A stretch of 64,000 nt of DNA from Chlorops oryzae (Eukaryota > Arthropoda > Insecta > Diptera > Chloropidae): NCBI GenBank assembly GCA_020466095.1, contig CM035807.1, positions 99,826,285 through 99,890,284 on the forward strand, given 5' to 3'. This document shows, one piece after another, positions 34,820 to 45,742 of the stretch; the first letter of the stretch is position 1, and each line of letters begins with the position of its first letter. Under the pieces are notes generated by a model, which searched no databases, was not told where the DNA came from, and saw nothing but the letters and a program-made list of their open reading frames with translations. The position numbers and the translations under genes were made by a program.

Positions 34820-37280
34820 GTTCCAGAAAATTCGATTTTCAAATAGTTTTATTTTGCTCTGGGCGATATTTTCATGCCAACTATCAACACAGAAAAGCTT
34901 GCCAGCTGAGACGTGCCCTAAAAGAAACAAAGAGGGTGTTATAGCCCAATAATACAATATCAGACACAAATAAGGTAAACGGCTTAAGCCACACCATGAG
35001 CAATTCTGGAATTCAAATAAGATTTAATAGAAATCTTTAAATTTTCGAAATTTTTGGGATCGATTTAAATTTTAAAATAAGATTTTAATATAAATTTTAA
35101 GCATTTCGGCCCCATTTTTGCGATTGTTTTTTTGAATTCTATCCTGCCAAAAGCTCACTTCTCAATTCTTTGCATCTATTTTGGTTTTTGATATTCTATT
35201 TAGCTTCTTGATATTCAAAATCATTTGGGCTTTTGAAATTTATGTTGCACATACCTAAAGTTCATAGAGGAAATATCCTTTAAAAATGTCTGATTAGAGC
35301 AGTATTTGAATTTCTCCCTTAAAAGTGGTCGATCTATTCCTGTGAGGAACGCTTTCTCTTATTTTTAATCATAGGTAGTTTTATTTTTTCTGCTTGATTA
35401 CTTCAAAGATATGTTTTTATCTTTAGATCTATACTGAGATAGGCGGTCAAATACTTGCCAACTAGTCACAAAAATACCAGGACAATGCTCGTAATCGTTA
35501 ATGCCATACCAATGGCATTAGAGGTCATTTTTGATACCACTGTGCTTGTATGTACTCAACCTACATCCGACATTTACTAAAATACTCACGATTAGAGCTT
35601 CATATGGTCAATTAGAGGTTTAAATTTTTGACTACTCTTCTACTAGATCGCTTGTTCCTACTCAAGGCCTAACCGATTCTCATACATAAAATACTCTACG
35701 TTTTGACTAGTCATATTTCGAGTACCTCAGGTACTTCTTTTGGTAAATTGAGCTCCTCATTACTGCTGGCTACCTACTGGATATCTCCGTATAGCCTGTT
35801 AACGAGGAAAGGACTCAAAATGCAATAAAGTCGAAATATTTTCCAAGAAATGCTATTCAAAATAAATAAATAATTAAAACACATTAACGATGAATTCAAA
35901 GGAATAGTTCCTCTATCTCTGGTTGCTTGGCGCGCCCGAAAGTTTGAAATATTTTCTCCTGAGTTTAACTGGAACTGAACTCACGTTTCGTATAAAGTAA
36001 TAAAAACCTGTAGCTCAATTATTGCATTCATTTGTGTAGATGAAGGGCTTATGGAGCTCTAAACCATGCATATTTGCATAATTTCCATTCCTTTCCACTT
36101 GCACGAAGCCACTAAATGCGCACAGGTGTCTTACAAGTGTAAATGCTGCTTACATGGATCCAAGTAATTTCAGGCATAAAAACCTATGATTCCCATTAAA
36201 AGGTGCATCAAACGCAAACCTGAAATAATCTCACGCGCTTTAATTCTTCAAAGAAAAGGAAGGAAGCAAAAAGCAAAAAAAAAAAAAACAACTGAGCTCA
36301 GTCGATTAGGGTGGATCTTTCGTAAAGGAGGGGGGGGGACTACAATGAAAGAATTCTAGCTAATTATGGACAGACAACAAAGACTGGAATGTATGAAAAT
36401 ATTCTGTTATTTTGAAATTTTAAATTTAAATGTTAATAAAAATACCAGAAGATAACTGTATTGAATAAAGTATGTACGTACGTATGTAATTCAATGAGTT
36501 TTTTCAAAGTCTTCCTCTTTTCCTTCTAGCGATCATTTCTTTGCTCAAAAAAGTGATCCTCTTTCGGGATATGTCATCGAAGTGATACTAATGTTTACTT
36601 TGGAATGGTCTGCCTGGTTAATTCATCATCGGCAGTAAGTCTGTTCTCTTGGTTATAAAACGACTACAGCCGGATCGAAAGGTAATTGATTTCGAAAAAA
36701 TTTTTTAAAAGTTTTTTTATTTATTTACAATTAAGTTGGATCACTAGCTTTCAGCTCTTTTATGAATAGACAATGTAGATTTTTTAATAATTAATAATAT
36801 AAGGATCAATCATCATCCTAGTCGGAACCATTCGATCTTTTCGCAAGCTATATTGAAAAGCTCTTTGAAGATTTGGCACTTTTTCACACATTATCCACCA
36901 AGTCGACGGTAGTTGATAAAACATATTCGTCCTATAACACTGTGCAACACGTAAAACAAAAGTTTGACTACATTTCCTGAAAGTGCTTTGTTAATGTAGC
37001 AAATACCTACATTTCGTTTTGAAAGGCTAACTGCAGATCAATTTTTAATCGATATCAAAACGTTTGGCCGAGAATTAAGTTGCGCACTTAAATATGACTA
37101 TATCTCGTAAACCGTTTAATATTTTATTTAGCTGTCTTCAACAAAATTTCAGCCTTAGACTTGGAAAACAGGACTGTAGTAATAACCGACCCGATAAAAC
37201 TCGATTTAGCAGCTAGGAATAGCAGAAATCTCAAAAACTGTACAAATTTTTCATTTTTCTAAACATTTCCGGCCAACAGC
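34820..37280. other. AT-rich spacer
   Basis: No coding sequence recognised. Contains an A run near 36276-36288, a G9 run near 36330-36341 and a GTAC-rich string (GTATGTACGTACGTATGTA) near 36471. No mobile element ends were identified. Confidence 0.45.
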
Positions 37281-37433
37281 CAGTGGCGGGTATATCGAAT
37301 AGATAACATAGGTTCATAGAACATAGTTCTGACCGTCAATGCACCAATAACAGAACAGGAGAAAAAAAGGCTGCTGTCTGCGACTGCAAAATCGCAACTG
37401 CCTAGGGCAGCAAATTGTCTTAATCCGCCCCTG
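37281..37433. mobile_element. hAT-type MITE with 8-bp duplication
   Basis: A 153-bp element with termini CAGTGGCGGGTATATC and, inverted at the right end, CAGGGGCGGATTAAGAC. Exact 8-bp duplications CCAACAGC flank it (37273-37280 and 37434-37441). The CAGNGGCGG ends with an 8-bp duplication are the hAT signature. No transposase is present. Confidence 0.85.
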
Positions 37434-37579
37434 CCAACAGCTCTCAAACCGGCACTGAATTTTTTGAAAACTTTTTAATGAAAACAGAAAAAACCATAGC
37501 TGGAAAAATTATTTGCAACATTTTTTATACATTCGATGACCTTAAGAATGTATCACAGTGTAATTTAACATACTCTCTT

Positions 37580-37812
37580 AAAATGGGATCCCACTGTCTG
37601 CGCAGATAGAACAATCTGAGCTGATTTTTATCGGTCCAGATCGGCACAAATTTCAACAATTTCCACAATCGCTCCTTCACATTATCGTCGCATGATGTCA
37701 AAAAGAATATCGGGGATCAATAAAATTGGGACAAAAATCGTTCAAAACGATCACACCTGTCAGCATTAGAGTCCAAACTTTGAGTTGTGCAAATAGTGGG
37801 ATCCCGGCTTTA
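37580..37812. mobile_element. GGGATCCCACT MITE
   Basis: The left end AAAATGGGATCCCACTGTCT and the inverted right end AAAGCCGGGATCCCACTATT form terminal repeats over 230 bp. Internal CGGCACAAATTTCAACAATT matches the reverse complement of the interior of the 12597 element. Non-coding. Confidence 0.6.
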
Positions 37813-39594
37813 AAGATCACCCCATCATTGAAGGTGTCCCCAGCTGATCTTCATTTAAGGAAAACTCAATTTGAATGTTCAAAATGATCCTGAAAAAGAT
37901 CACCCAGCTTATAGGATCCGACTAAAGCTATCATATTGAGTGTACTTTCAATGCATTATCCCATCAGATGTGGTAAAAGAAGAATTGGCAATGAAGCTCC
38001 TGTCATCTTTAATTTCAAAAAATGTTGAAGTTAAAAAGATGTTTGACCATTTCTTTCGCGAATTGGCCAGCAACATCAAGCTCTCGCCCGTTGGACGCTG
38101 CAAGTAATGAGGCTTAGAAGAAGCCTGCGGTGCTGCCACCACATGCTATTGACAGCAGTGTTGATGGCACTTGCTGCTTTTCTGTCATCTTCGCAAGCGT
38201 TAAATTAATGATTTACGATCTCATGCGGACGTATTCGCAATTCGGAAATTCTGGCACCCGCCGAGATAAAAGGACATCTTCATTGTTGTTGCCTCAAAGC
38301 AGCGGATTTCGATTGTTGGTAGTTTTTGTTAGAAGTGTGGCATATTTAATTAATAACGATCTCCTCCGATCTTGAGTCAATGACATTACGCCTCAAAAGA
38401 AAAATGGCAATCTTTTTCAAAATCTACGACGCGTGCCAAAAAAAAAAGTAACCATAATTTCACAGCTTGTGAGCACACTGACTACGAGCTTCGAAAAAAT
38501 TGACTCTAATGGCCGCCTTAAGACAACAGTGTAGAGGCATCTGTATTCATAAACTAAGATTTGTGGGCAAGATTGTTGCACAAATGAAATATCGGAGCCA
38601 GCAAACCAGAACCCCGATGCATGAATTAAGAATTTTATATAAACATATATAGTCTTTTTATATGATGATTTTTTTTTCCTTCATTATACTTCATGCTAAG
38701 TGAAAAGGAAATCACCTTTGAACGCAAAAGAGGGCTGCGCATGCGCAATTGCCTTCTTGCGGACTGACATGAATCAAATTGACTGACAGCATTACCGCCA
38801 TTATGATTAGCATTTCATAGAATGATTTCAATTATTACACCTGTGCGTTCCTTTTTGCCACTCGTGCGCTAACTCGGCGGCCAGCACATTAGGAATCTCC
38901 TCGAATGTACAACGGTGCTTAGTGGCCATTTCTTTTCGACTCTTCTGCGCTGATGGGTTTTCCGAAGAATAGCATTATTATTTATAATATTGCATAGCAC
39001 TTCGTATTCTTGGTTTTGTTTTTTAATTTTTTTAATTTTTTTTTTTTTTTTAAATAAAACTAATTTGATTTCTTACAGCGCTAGGGAAACATAAAGAAGG
39101 GGAGAAATTTGTTCAAAGAAAAGAATGTGCAACAAAGCGTAGATCCTGTAAACACTTGGCTGATCATCACTGATTGTGATTTGCTTTTAGTTTTGAAGTT
39201 CAAACATAGAATTCTTTTCCTTTTTTTTTATAATTCTTTTTTAAAAAAAAAGTACAACGAAACAAATGAAAATAGCGCTGAAATGCGTGCCTTATTAAAC
39301 CAACTGATTTTTTGCAATAATATTGTTATGATTTCGTGGCTTCCTCGTTTTTTGTTATTGCTTTCTTTATGGCGGCACATATTGTAGTTGATCTCGATGT
39401 AGTAATCTCAATGGAACTATGAATTTCATTGCTCTAAAGATGAGGATTGAATTATTTTGAATTTGGAACTTTTCGCTTTTAGGCTTCTTTTATGAAAAGG
39501 ACATTTTCAAAGTTCTTTCATTTCTGTTATAATTTTTATACCCGTGACGCGTAACATCCAAACCACTCGAAATACACCTAAAAATATGAATATA
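37813..39594. other. Spacer, no recognised gene
   Basis: Somewhat higher GC between 38080 and 38640 with an 81-codon frame (38130-38375, plus) that resembles no family I know and lacks splice support. T-rich runs near 39030. I do not call a gene. Confidence 0.4.
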
Positions 39595-39778
39595 CAGTGA
39601 AAATCGGTTATAACGATGCCAAAGGGACCAGCAAAAATCCATCGTTATAACCGATAATCACTATATCCGGTAACAGAAATGAAGAAGATTTAGAATATTG
39701 AACCAAACTTTACCTAAAATGTTCATCGCTATAACCGATAATCGTTATAAGCGGTATCATTATAACCGATTTTTACTG
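39595..39778. mobile_element. TA-CAGT hairpin MITE (184 bp)
   Basis: It starts CAGTGAAAATCGGTTATAAC and ends GTTATAACCGATTTTTACTG style, inverted with two mismatches. TA flanks both ends (39593-39594, 39779-39780). ATCGTTATAACCGATAATC is repeated inside in both orientations. The terminus type is like pogo/Tigger-derived MITEs. Confidence 0.8.
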
Positions 39779-39838
39779 TATTTATTTTATTTCCTAGGAA
39801 TTTTTACGCGCAGATTAGAAAAAATTATCCCATTCTAA

Positions 39839-40385
39839 CAAGGGCGTAGCCAGAGAAAGAGTGGTTTAGTAGCGCTTATATTTGCCACAGTGGTATATTG
39901 ACAATTTATAAGACATTAAACGATATATGAAAAAATTTTGCAAGAAGAAGTTTAGAGAGTTATTGGACCAAAAATCCAAAAAATTCATGAAAAATTCATG
40001 ACGTCCGATTTCGATGTAAAATTTATATATCAGAAAAAGTAAAAATTCTAAGAATTTTGGTACTAAAACTTTTTCAAAAAACTTATTACAACTAGTCCTT
40101 TTTGGACCAGTTTGGAACTACACCCAAACTAGACTAGTTGTAATCACTATTTTTAAAAAATGTTAGCGTCAAAATTCTTAGAATTTTTCACTTTTTCTAT
40201 ATATAAATTTTCATCGAAATCGGACGTCATAAATTTTTCGGATTTTTTGGGTTTTTGGTCCAAAACTCTCTAAACTTCTTCCTGCCCCCCAAAATTTTTT
40301 TCGGTTAATGTCTTATAATTGCTCACTATACCACTGTGGCAAAAATAAGCGCTTCCAAAGCACTCTTTCTCTCGCTACGCCCTTG
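39839..40385. mobile_element. hAT-type foldback element, long arms
   Basis: A 547-bp near-perfect palindrome. Each arm is about 260 bp and starts CAAGGGCGTAGC. Exact 8-bp duplications CATTCTAA flank it (39831-39838 and 40386-40393). The arms meet at ACTAGTC.TTTTGGAC and AACTAGACTAGTTG. No coding capacity. The 8-bp duplication and NAGGGCG ends fit hAT. Confidence 0.88.
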
Positions 40386-40820
40386 CATTCTAAGCACACT
40401 TGGAAGGAAGCAAGAATTTCGAACATTTTTCAGAAAATTTCAAATTTTTTTTTTTATTCATGCTTAGAAACCTCCCTTTTTCCGAGGAGAAATATATGTT
40501 GGGAAAAAATTTCTGGGGAATATTCATTTAGGATAGGGACGCTAGAAATGATCAGCGTCACCAGGAAATTTCAGTTAACCATGTCCGTCCGTTTGTCTGT
40601 CTGTCCTAAACAGTTTTCTATTCCAAGGAGTTGCGATATGTTGACGACATTTGGCATGGGTGTTGGCGGACACAAGAATAGAATAAGTTCGAGAATGGAC
40701 CCAATCGGACGATTTGTGGGGGTACCTGATAAAAAAAATCACAAAAACTGCTCTATAATCTTAACTTTTTTGAAAGACATTTGTACGAAATTCAGGCATA
40801 TTTTAAAACATTCAATATAA

Positions 40821-40984
40821 TAGGGGTATTCACAAAGGCGCGTTAAAAACGTTGGAAAATCGGAAAATTGCGGCTTCTTAAATTTTTTTAAAACTTTTTT
40901 TGTATCTTGCACAACTTTTTAAGCAGTTAAAATTTTCCGATTTTCCGACTTTTCTATTTTCCGATGCCTTTGTGAATACCCCTA
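40821..40984. mobile_element. GGGGTATTCACAAAGG hairpin MITE
   Basis: Ends AGGGGTATTCACAAAGGC and the inverted GCCTTTGTGAATACCCCT enclose a hairpin of about 164 bp with arms also pairing through GGAAAATCGGAAAA and TTTTCCGATTTTCC. It has the same terminus family as 32858-33084. The target duplication is ambiguous. Confidence 0.7.
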
Positions 40985-41881
40985 ATATCCAAAAATTCGA
41001 AAAGTTGGCATGGCAAAATGGTGGTGTTCGTGAAGTTAATGAACAGCCTTTGAGGCTCCTTTAAGGTCTTAAAAAATCTCCAGAATACTTTGTCTTAGTG
41101 GTCGTGGTCTTGGGGCCTGTTTTTATCTATTTATTTATGTCTGATATCGTATTGCCGGGTTTGTCTCACTATAACACACTCAATTTTTTGTATTGTTTCT
41201 AAATTCCTTAATAAAAATAACTCGTATTGTTTTAGACTCCAAAAGATGATTGCTTTCAGAGAAACTTTTTGATGCAGAGAGATTTAAGGTCCAGAGATCA
41301 TTTCTATCTCTTAAATGGGATTCATGATATTTCATCGAGTCCTTTTATGCTTTATATTCCATTCCAATGACACTTATATCCTTCCAAATATTCATGCATG
41401 AAATGGCCTAGGAGCGTATTTCATTCGATTGCTCATAGATGCTTTTGACGGTAGCCATTTGTTTCTCTCATTACTATTTAATTGCATATCAGCTAATAGC
41501 TGTTAATCGTTAAAATGTGTTATTAAACTTTAATTGAACAATATAGAGCAATACCCATTATGCTTATCAAATTCCGTGACTCATTATGGAGAAAGCGGAA
41601 AAAAGTTTTTATGACCATAATTTCTTAAAGTAAGCAGAGAGGCAATCGGTGTATTTTCGAATGATTTTTTTTTTTTAGAATAAATCTAACCCAAGTTAAA
41701 TAGTTTCTACATATCAATGAATATCCACATCAGCGTTGCCAGATGACTTTTCTTAAAAATCAGGATTTTTTTCAAAATTTGTTCAATGCCTTTTCATATT
41801 CCGTAGGTTGTTCACACAATCGAGGCTCAATTCTTGTATGCTTAATATTATTTATTTGGTTGAAATGTGTGCAAAAATGTA
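40985..41881. other. Spacer, no gene seen
   Basis: AT-rich, with no recognisable coding or repeat structure beyond homopolymers. Confidence 0.45.
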
Positions 41882-42059
41882 CAGTGAACTACGGATAAAT
41901 GCAACACGAATAAATTCAAAAACCTCATATGTGCAAGGTGCTTTGAAGCCTTTTTTTCGCGTTCTCATGAAAATATACACGGATTAGATTAATGCAAAGA
42001 ACGCACAAGCGCACAAGAATTCGAACAAAAAACGTGTTGTATTTATCCGTACTCTACTG
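41882..42059. mobile_element. TA-CAGT hairpin MITE (178 bp)
   Basis: It starts CAGTGAACTACGGATAAATG and ends with the inverted form of CAGTAGAGTACGGATAAATA, with CAACACG continuing the pairing on both sides. TA flanks at 41880-41881 and 42060-42061. Non-coding. Confidence 0.8.
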
Positions 42060-44742
42060 TATCAGGTTTCGGATTGTTTTACACGGGAAATAAATTCTCT
42101 GTGCTATTTAAATTTCCGGAGAATTGGACTAGATGTAATTCGATTGCCGGCAGCACCAATTTCGAACATTTTTGAACATTTTTTCGAACATGAAGTGACA
42201 GAAGTATTTACATTTCAAGAATTGCCGATTGCAATTGTTGTCGCAACAAGAGTGCAAGAATGTTTGCTCTGATCCTTTGTCGGCTCCCGAATCTACGTAA
42301 TTAGTTTAAAGTATGGCAGGACTTGTTGTTCTAAATAACACAACGGCAGCATTGTGGGTTCTTATTTCCCTCGGGTAAATAGATTTCTATTCTTGAATAT
42401 TCAGACTCTTTTTTAAAAATCAATATAGGGATTCATGTAGTTTTGAAAATGCCTTTGTAACTTTTCCCATCGGAAATTTTCATAAAAATTTTGACAGTTC
42501 AGTGACAAATTTCTCGTTTCGCAAAGCTTCCGAAGTAGATTGAATTCCACTAATATTTGAGAAAATAATTAATCAAAACAATAGGTCTGTTCCCGTATTG
42601 CATAAAAAACTGTTCAAAACTGCCGAATTTTGCCCAATTTTCATACAGTTTTAAAAAAATTGGGCAGTTTCGTACGGTACGGGAATAGATCTAATGAACT
42701 TTTCTTCTTATTTATGACTGATGAAATCTTGAACATTGTTTAAATCTATGTAAAACTTTCAAAATCATATTTAACAATGAGTAATTTAATTGAAAAAATT
42801 CATTTCCCAAGCGGAATGTCGAGGTAATTCAAATTCTCTCTCAATCTCGGCAAAGGAAAACTAATCACATCAATTTGGGAATTGAATTACCTTTCCCCGG
42901 GAAATGGATTTTTACTGCGATATTTCGCTCAGTGCATGCTTTCACATTAGGGATATTCTAATTTGATGCCAAAAAGCCGGTCGTCTGGCAACGCTATTTG
43001 TTTCGCATGTTCTATGAAAATGTTTCATACGATTTTTGCATCCACATTGACTGCACATATGTACATATGTATAGGTATGTGGGTATGAAATTCGTTGCCT
43101 TAATTGGAAACGCTTCAATTCTCACCCTTCTCGATATGAACAAAAAAGGAATATTGGCTTCGCAATTTCATTCATAACGCTTATCAAAACAGTTAAAGCG
43201 GAGAATTGACTTGAACAGAACAACAACAACAAAAAAAAAAAAAGAAATCTCAATCAACTCTCAAGTTCTGAGGGGATTCCAAAGAAAGCATTCACAAAAG
43301 ATTCACCTGTTGCCGCGCAAAGTGACGGAACATAGCGTGCCTTCTTAGTTTGCGATCTTGGCAAGTAATTTCAATATTTTCCACCGACTTGTTCGCGAAT
43401 ATCGCATGATCTTTTTTTGCGAGTGAAGTGCAAGTGCTAGGATCGCAGTTGTTTTCGTTCGGGGTTATGGGGGCTATGTATGTATGTATGTATGTAGTTA
43501 GTAGCTCGTGCATCTTACTCTGCGTCTCTCTAGCGATGATGCCCCTTTTGGCTGCCATCAAACTTTGTGCAGAAACTTTTCCCGCTCTCCGGCTTTTGTC
43601 TTCATTATCAACATCTATTGCGGCGGTGATCTGATTTTCTGCTCCGTTGAATTTTATATTTTGTATGTGCCATCAACCGATGAAATTTAAGAATTAATCA
43701 CGGTATTATGTCGGTAGAGCATACACAGAGGAATATACAAAGGCGGTCGGTGCAAAATAACACAAAAAAAAAAAACAAAAAACTCCCGATGAGGAACTCA
43801 CCAAAGAGGGTCGAAAAACAAAAAAAAAAAAAATGAGGAAAGAGGAAAAAGCTATAAAAAAGCGAAAAATCTTCAAAACAGGGGCACTGTACTACACTTA
43901 ACTTGTACTTAGAGTCGAAAGCACCTTTTGTCGTTACTGTACTACTTCGTGGAAGTTCGACTTAATGATAGGCGTAGTACACGCTTCACAGTACTGAGCA
44001 TGCAATTGAAGAAAATTTTCTAAAAAAAAAAAAAAAATTAAAAAAAAATTTAAAACAGAAAAGAAGCTAGAAAAGATATAGAAAATACTGGGCTTGAAAG
44101 CAAATAGTAGCGAGCCGATCGCGATTTGTAGGCGAAGATAACAATGTGCGTTATTCGTAATGAATGCGTTGCGCATCAGGTGCTTCACCGCCTTGCATAC
44201 ATAGATACATACCTCGTTGTGGTATCTTTTGGGTTGCGGTTTGCTGGAGCTTCTGGAACATTGTCTATCAGTTGGTGGGTACTGCACGCGAGTAACTTTA
44301 GAATATAATTTTTCGAACCGGGAGCATTGAAGCTGAAACTTAGATTGTGTTTAGATTAGAAGATTCGCTGTTTGGAAAGGAAATTTGCGTTGTACACTTT
44401 GTAAGTAGTAGGTAATTTAGCAATCAATTGACAATTTTATCAGGGGATTATTATTGAACTTTTTTTTTTTGAGTGTGCTGAAGAAAGTTGCCTTGCAGTA
44501 GTTACAGAAGTAGTAATTTCTCTTAATGTATTAAATTAATGAGTTCCGTAGACTTCGGGGTACAAATTTCCACCCTTCACTGTCCAACAAAGTGGAAAGG
44601 CCTTTGCTTAGATCTACTATTAAGGTAGTCACTTTTCATCCAACATTTCGAGGGTATGAGAACCAGTTAAAAATATTTTTAAAAAATGGTCAAAATCTAC
44701 CTTACGTAATTAATGGACAGCCTCTAATAACCTGCTTTAATA
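42060..44742. other. Spacer with TATG microsatellites
   Basis: AT-rich, with a (GTAT)n run near 43475-43496, A runs near 43235, 43770 and 44025, and no supportable exon. Confidence 0.4.
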
Positions 44743-44826
44743 CAGTGAAACCTCACATATGCGGTACTCACGGTGATGAATTTTTTTCCCGTATATGAGA
44801 ATGTTCGTAGTTGAGAGGTTTCACTC
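44743..44826. mobile_element. TA-CAGT hairpin MITE (84 bp)
   Basis: It starts CAGTGAAACCTCACATATGC and ends GTTGAGAGGTTTCACTC, an inverted copy with one terminal mismatch. TA flanks at 44741-44742 and 44827-44828. CAGTGAAACCTC is a classic pogo/Tigger-like terminus. Confidence 0.75.
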
Positions 44827-45151
44827 TATATACTGGTATAATACTGGTAACGCCATTTCGGGCCATTGATTTTTGCGATATTTTTACAGTTTTTACCAGT
44901 AGGTTATCGAGAAGAATATCTACAGTAACACATTAAAAAGCAGAAAAATTATTTCTTAAAGGGTTGAAGTTGCCTCGAGAGCTTTTCGGGGTCGGTGTTA
45001 AACAGTAGGTACTGTTATTTCCATGCAAAAATTTGAGTACCTACATACGTTGGGAACATTGCATAAGGTCTACAAAATGACGATCAACATTTACTTAACA
45101 ATGACATAGTATGAAGTGGTAGGTTGGTTCTCAGAAAAAAATCCGATCGGG

Positions 45152-45296
45152 CAGTGGCGTAGTGAGACATTTCGGCGCCTGGGGAACAATGGGATACAAT
45201 GGAGGAAATTCCGTCTTCGCCCCCGTCCTAAATAAAAAGACTTTTATAAAAATTCAAATTTAATTTTCCCCCTTCTGCCCCCTCATTACGCCACTA
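45152..45296. mobile_element. CAGTGGCGTAG MITE, copy 1
   Basis: CAGTGGCGTAGTGAG on the left and CTCATTACGCCACTA on the right are inverted. GACATTTCGGCGCCTGGGG follows the left end and is shared with 58601-58720. The termini look hAT-like but no 8-bp duplication could be matched. Confidence 0.6.
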
Positions 45297-45576
45297 CCAT
45301 GACCTGCTGATATGCTGTGTTTGTAAACTAGGATAAGATCTCTACAAAGAGGACATAAGCAACTGTTGAAGCTTATAACTTGGCTTTATTGGTGGACTCG
45401 GATACTTGTTAACGATTTTAGGAGAAGGGGTCCCGAACTGAAGAGGTTCTCCTTTGCACACTTTTAACTTCCAGCGAGGGGTCGACGGCTTCAGAAATCC
45501 GACACACCGCGCGAAAGCTTCAAAGCCGACACACCGCGGCACACCGCTAGGTAAGAGAAAGCTGGCCTTGTTAGTA

Positions 45577-45742
45577 CAGTCGAAATTCTCTATAACGAAT
45601 TGCAAGGTACCGGGAAAAACACTATTGAGAGAGAGAGAATTCGTTATAAGGAGAAAAAAGGCACCAAAAATTAAGCAAAAAAGCTTTCAGAAGATTCGCT
45701 ATAGATAGAAATTCTTTATAGAGGAGTTCCTTATAGAGACTG
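45577..45742. mobile_element. TA-CAGT hairpin MITE (166 bp)
   Basis: It starts CAGTCGAAATTCTCTATAAC and ends TTCCTTATAGAGACTG. TA flanks at 45575-45576 and 45743-45744. AATTCGTTATAAGG inside pairs with CTATAACGAATT. Confidence 0.7.

Noticed and set aside
38130..38375. 81-codon open frame on plus
   Set aside because: Slightly GC-richer region but no family resemblance and no flanking exon signals.
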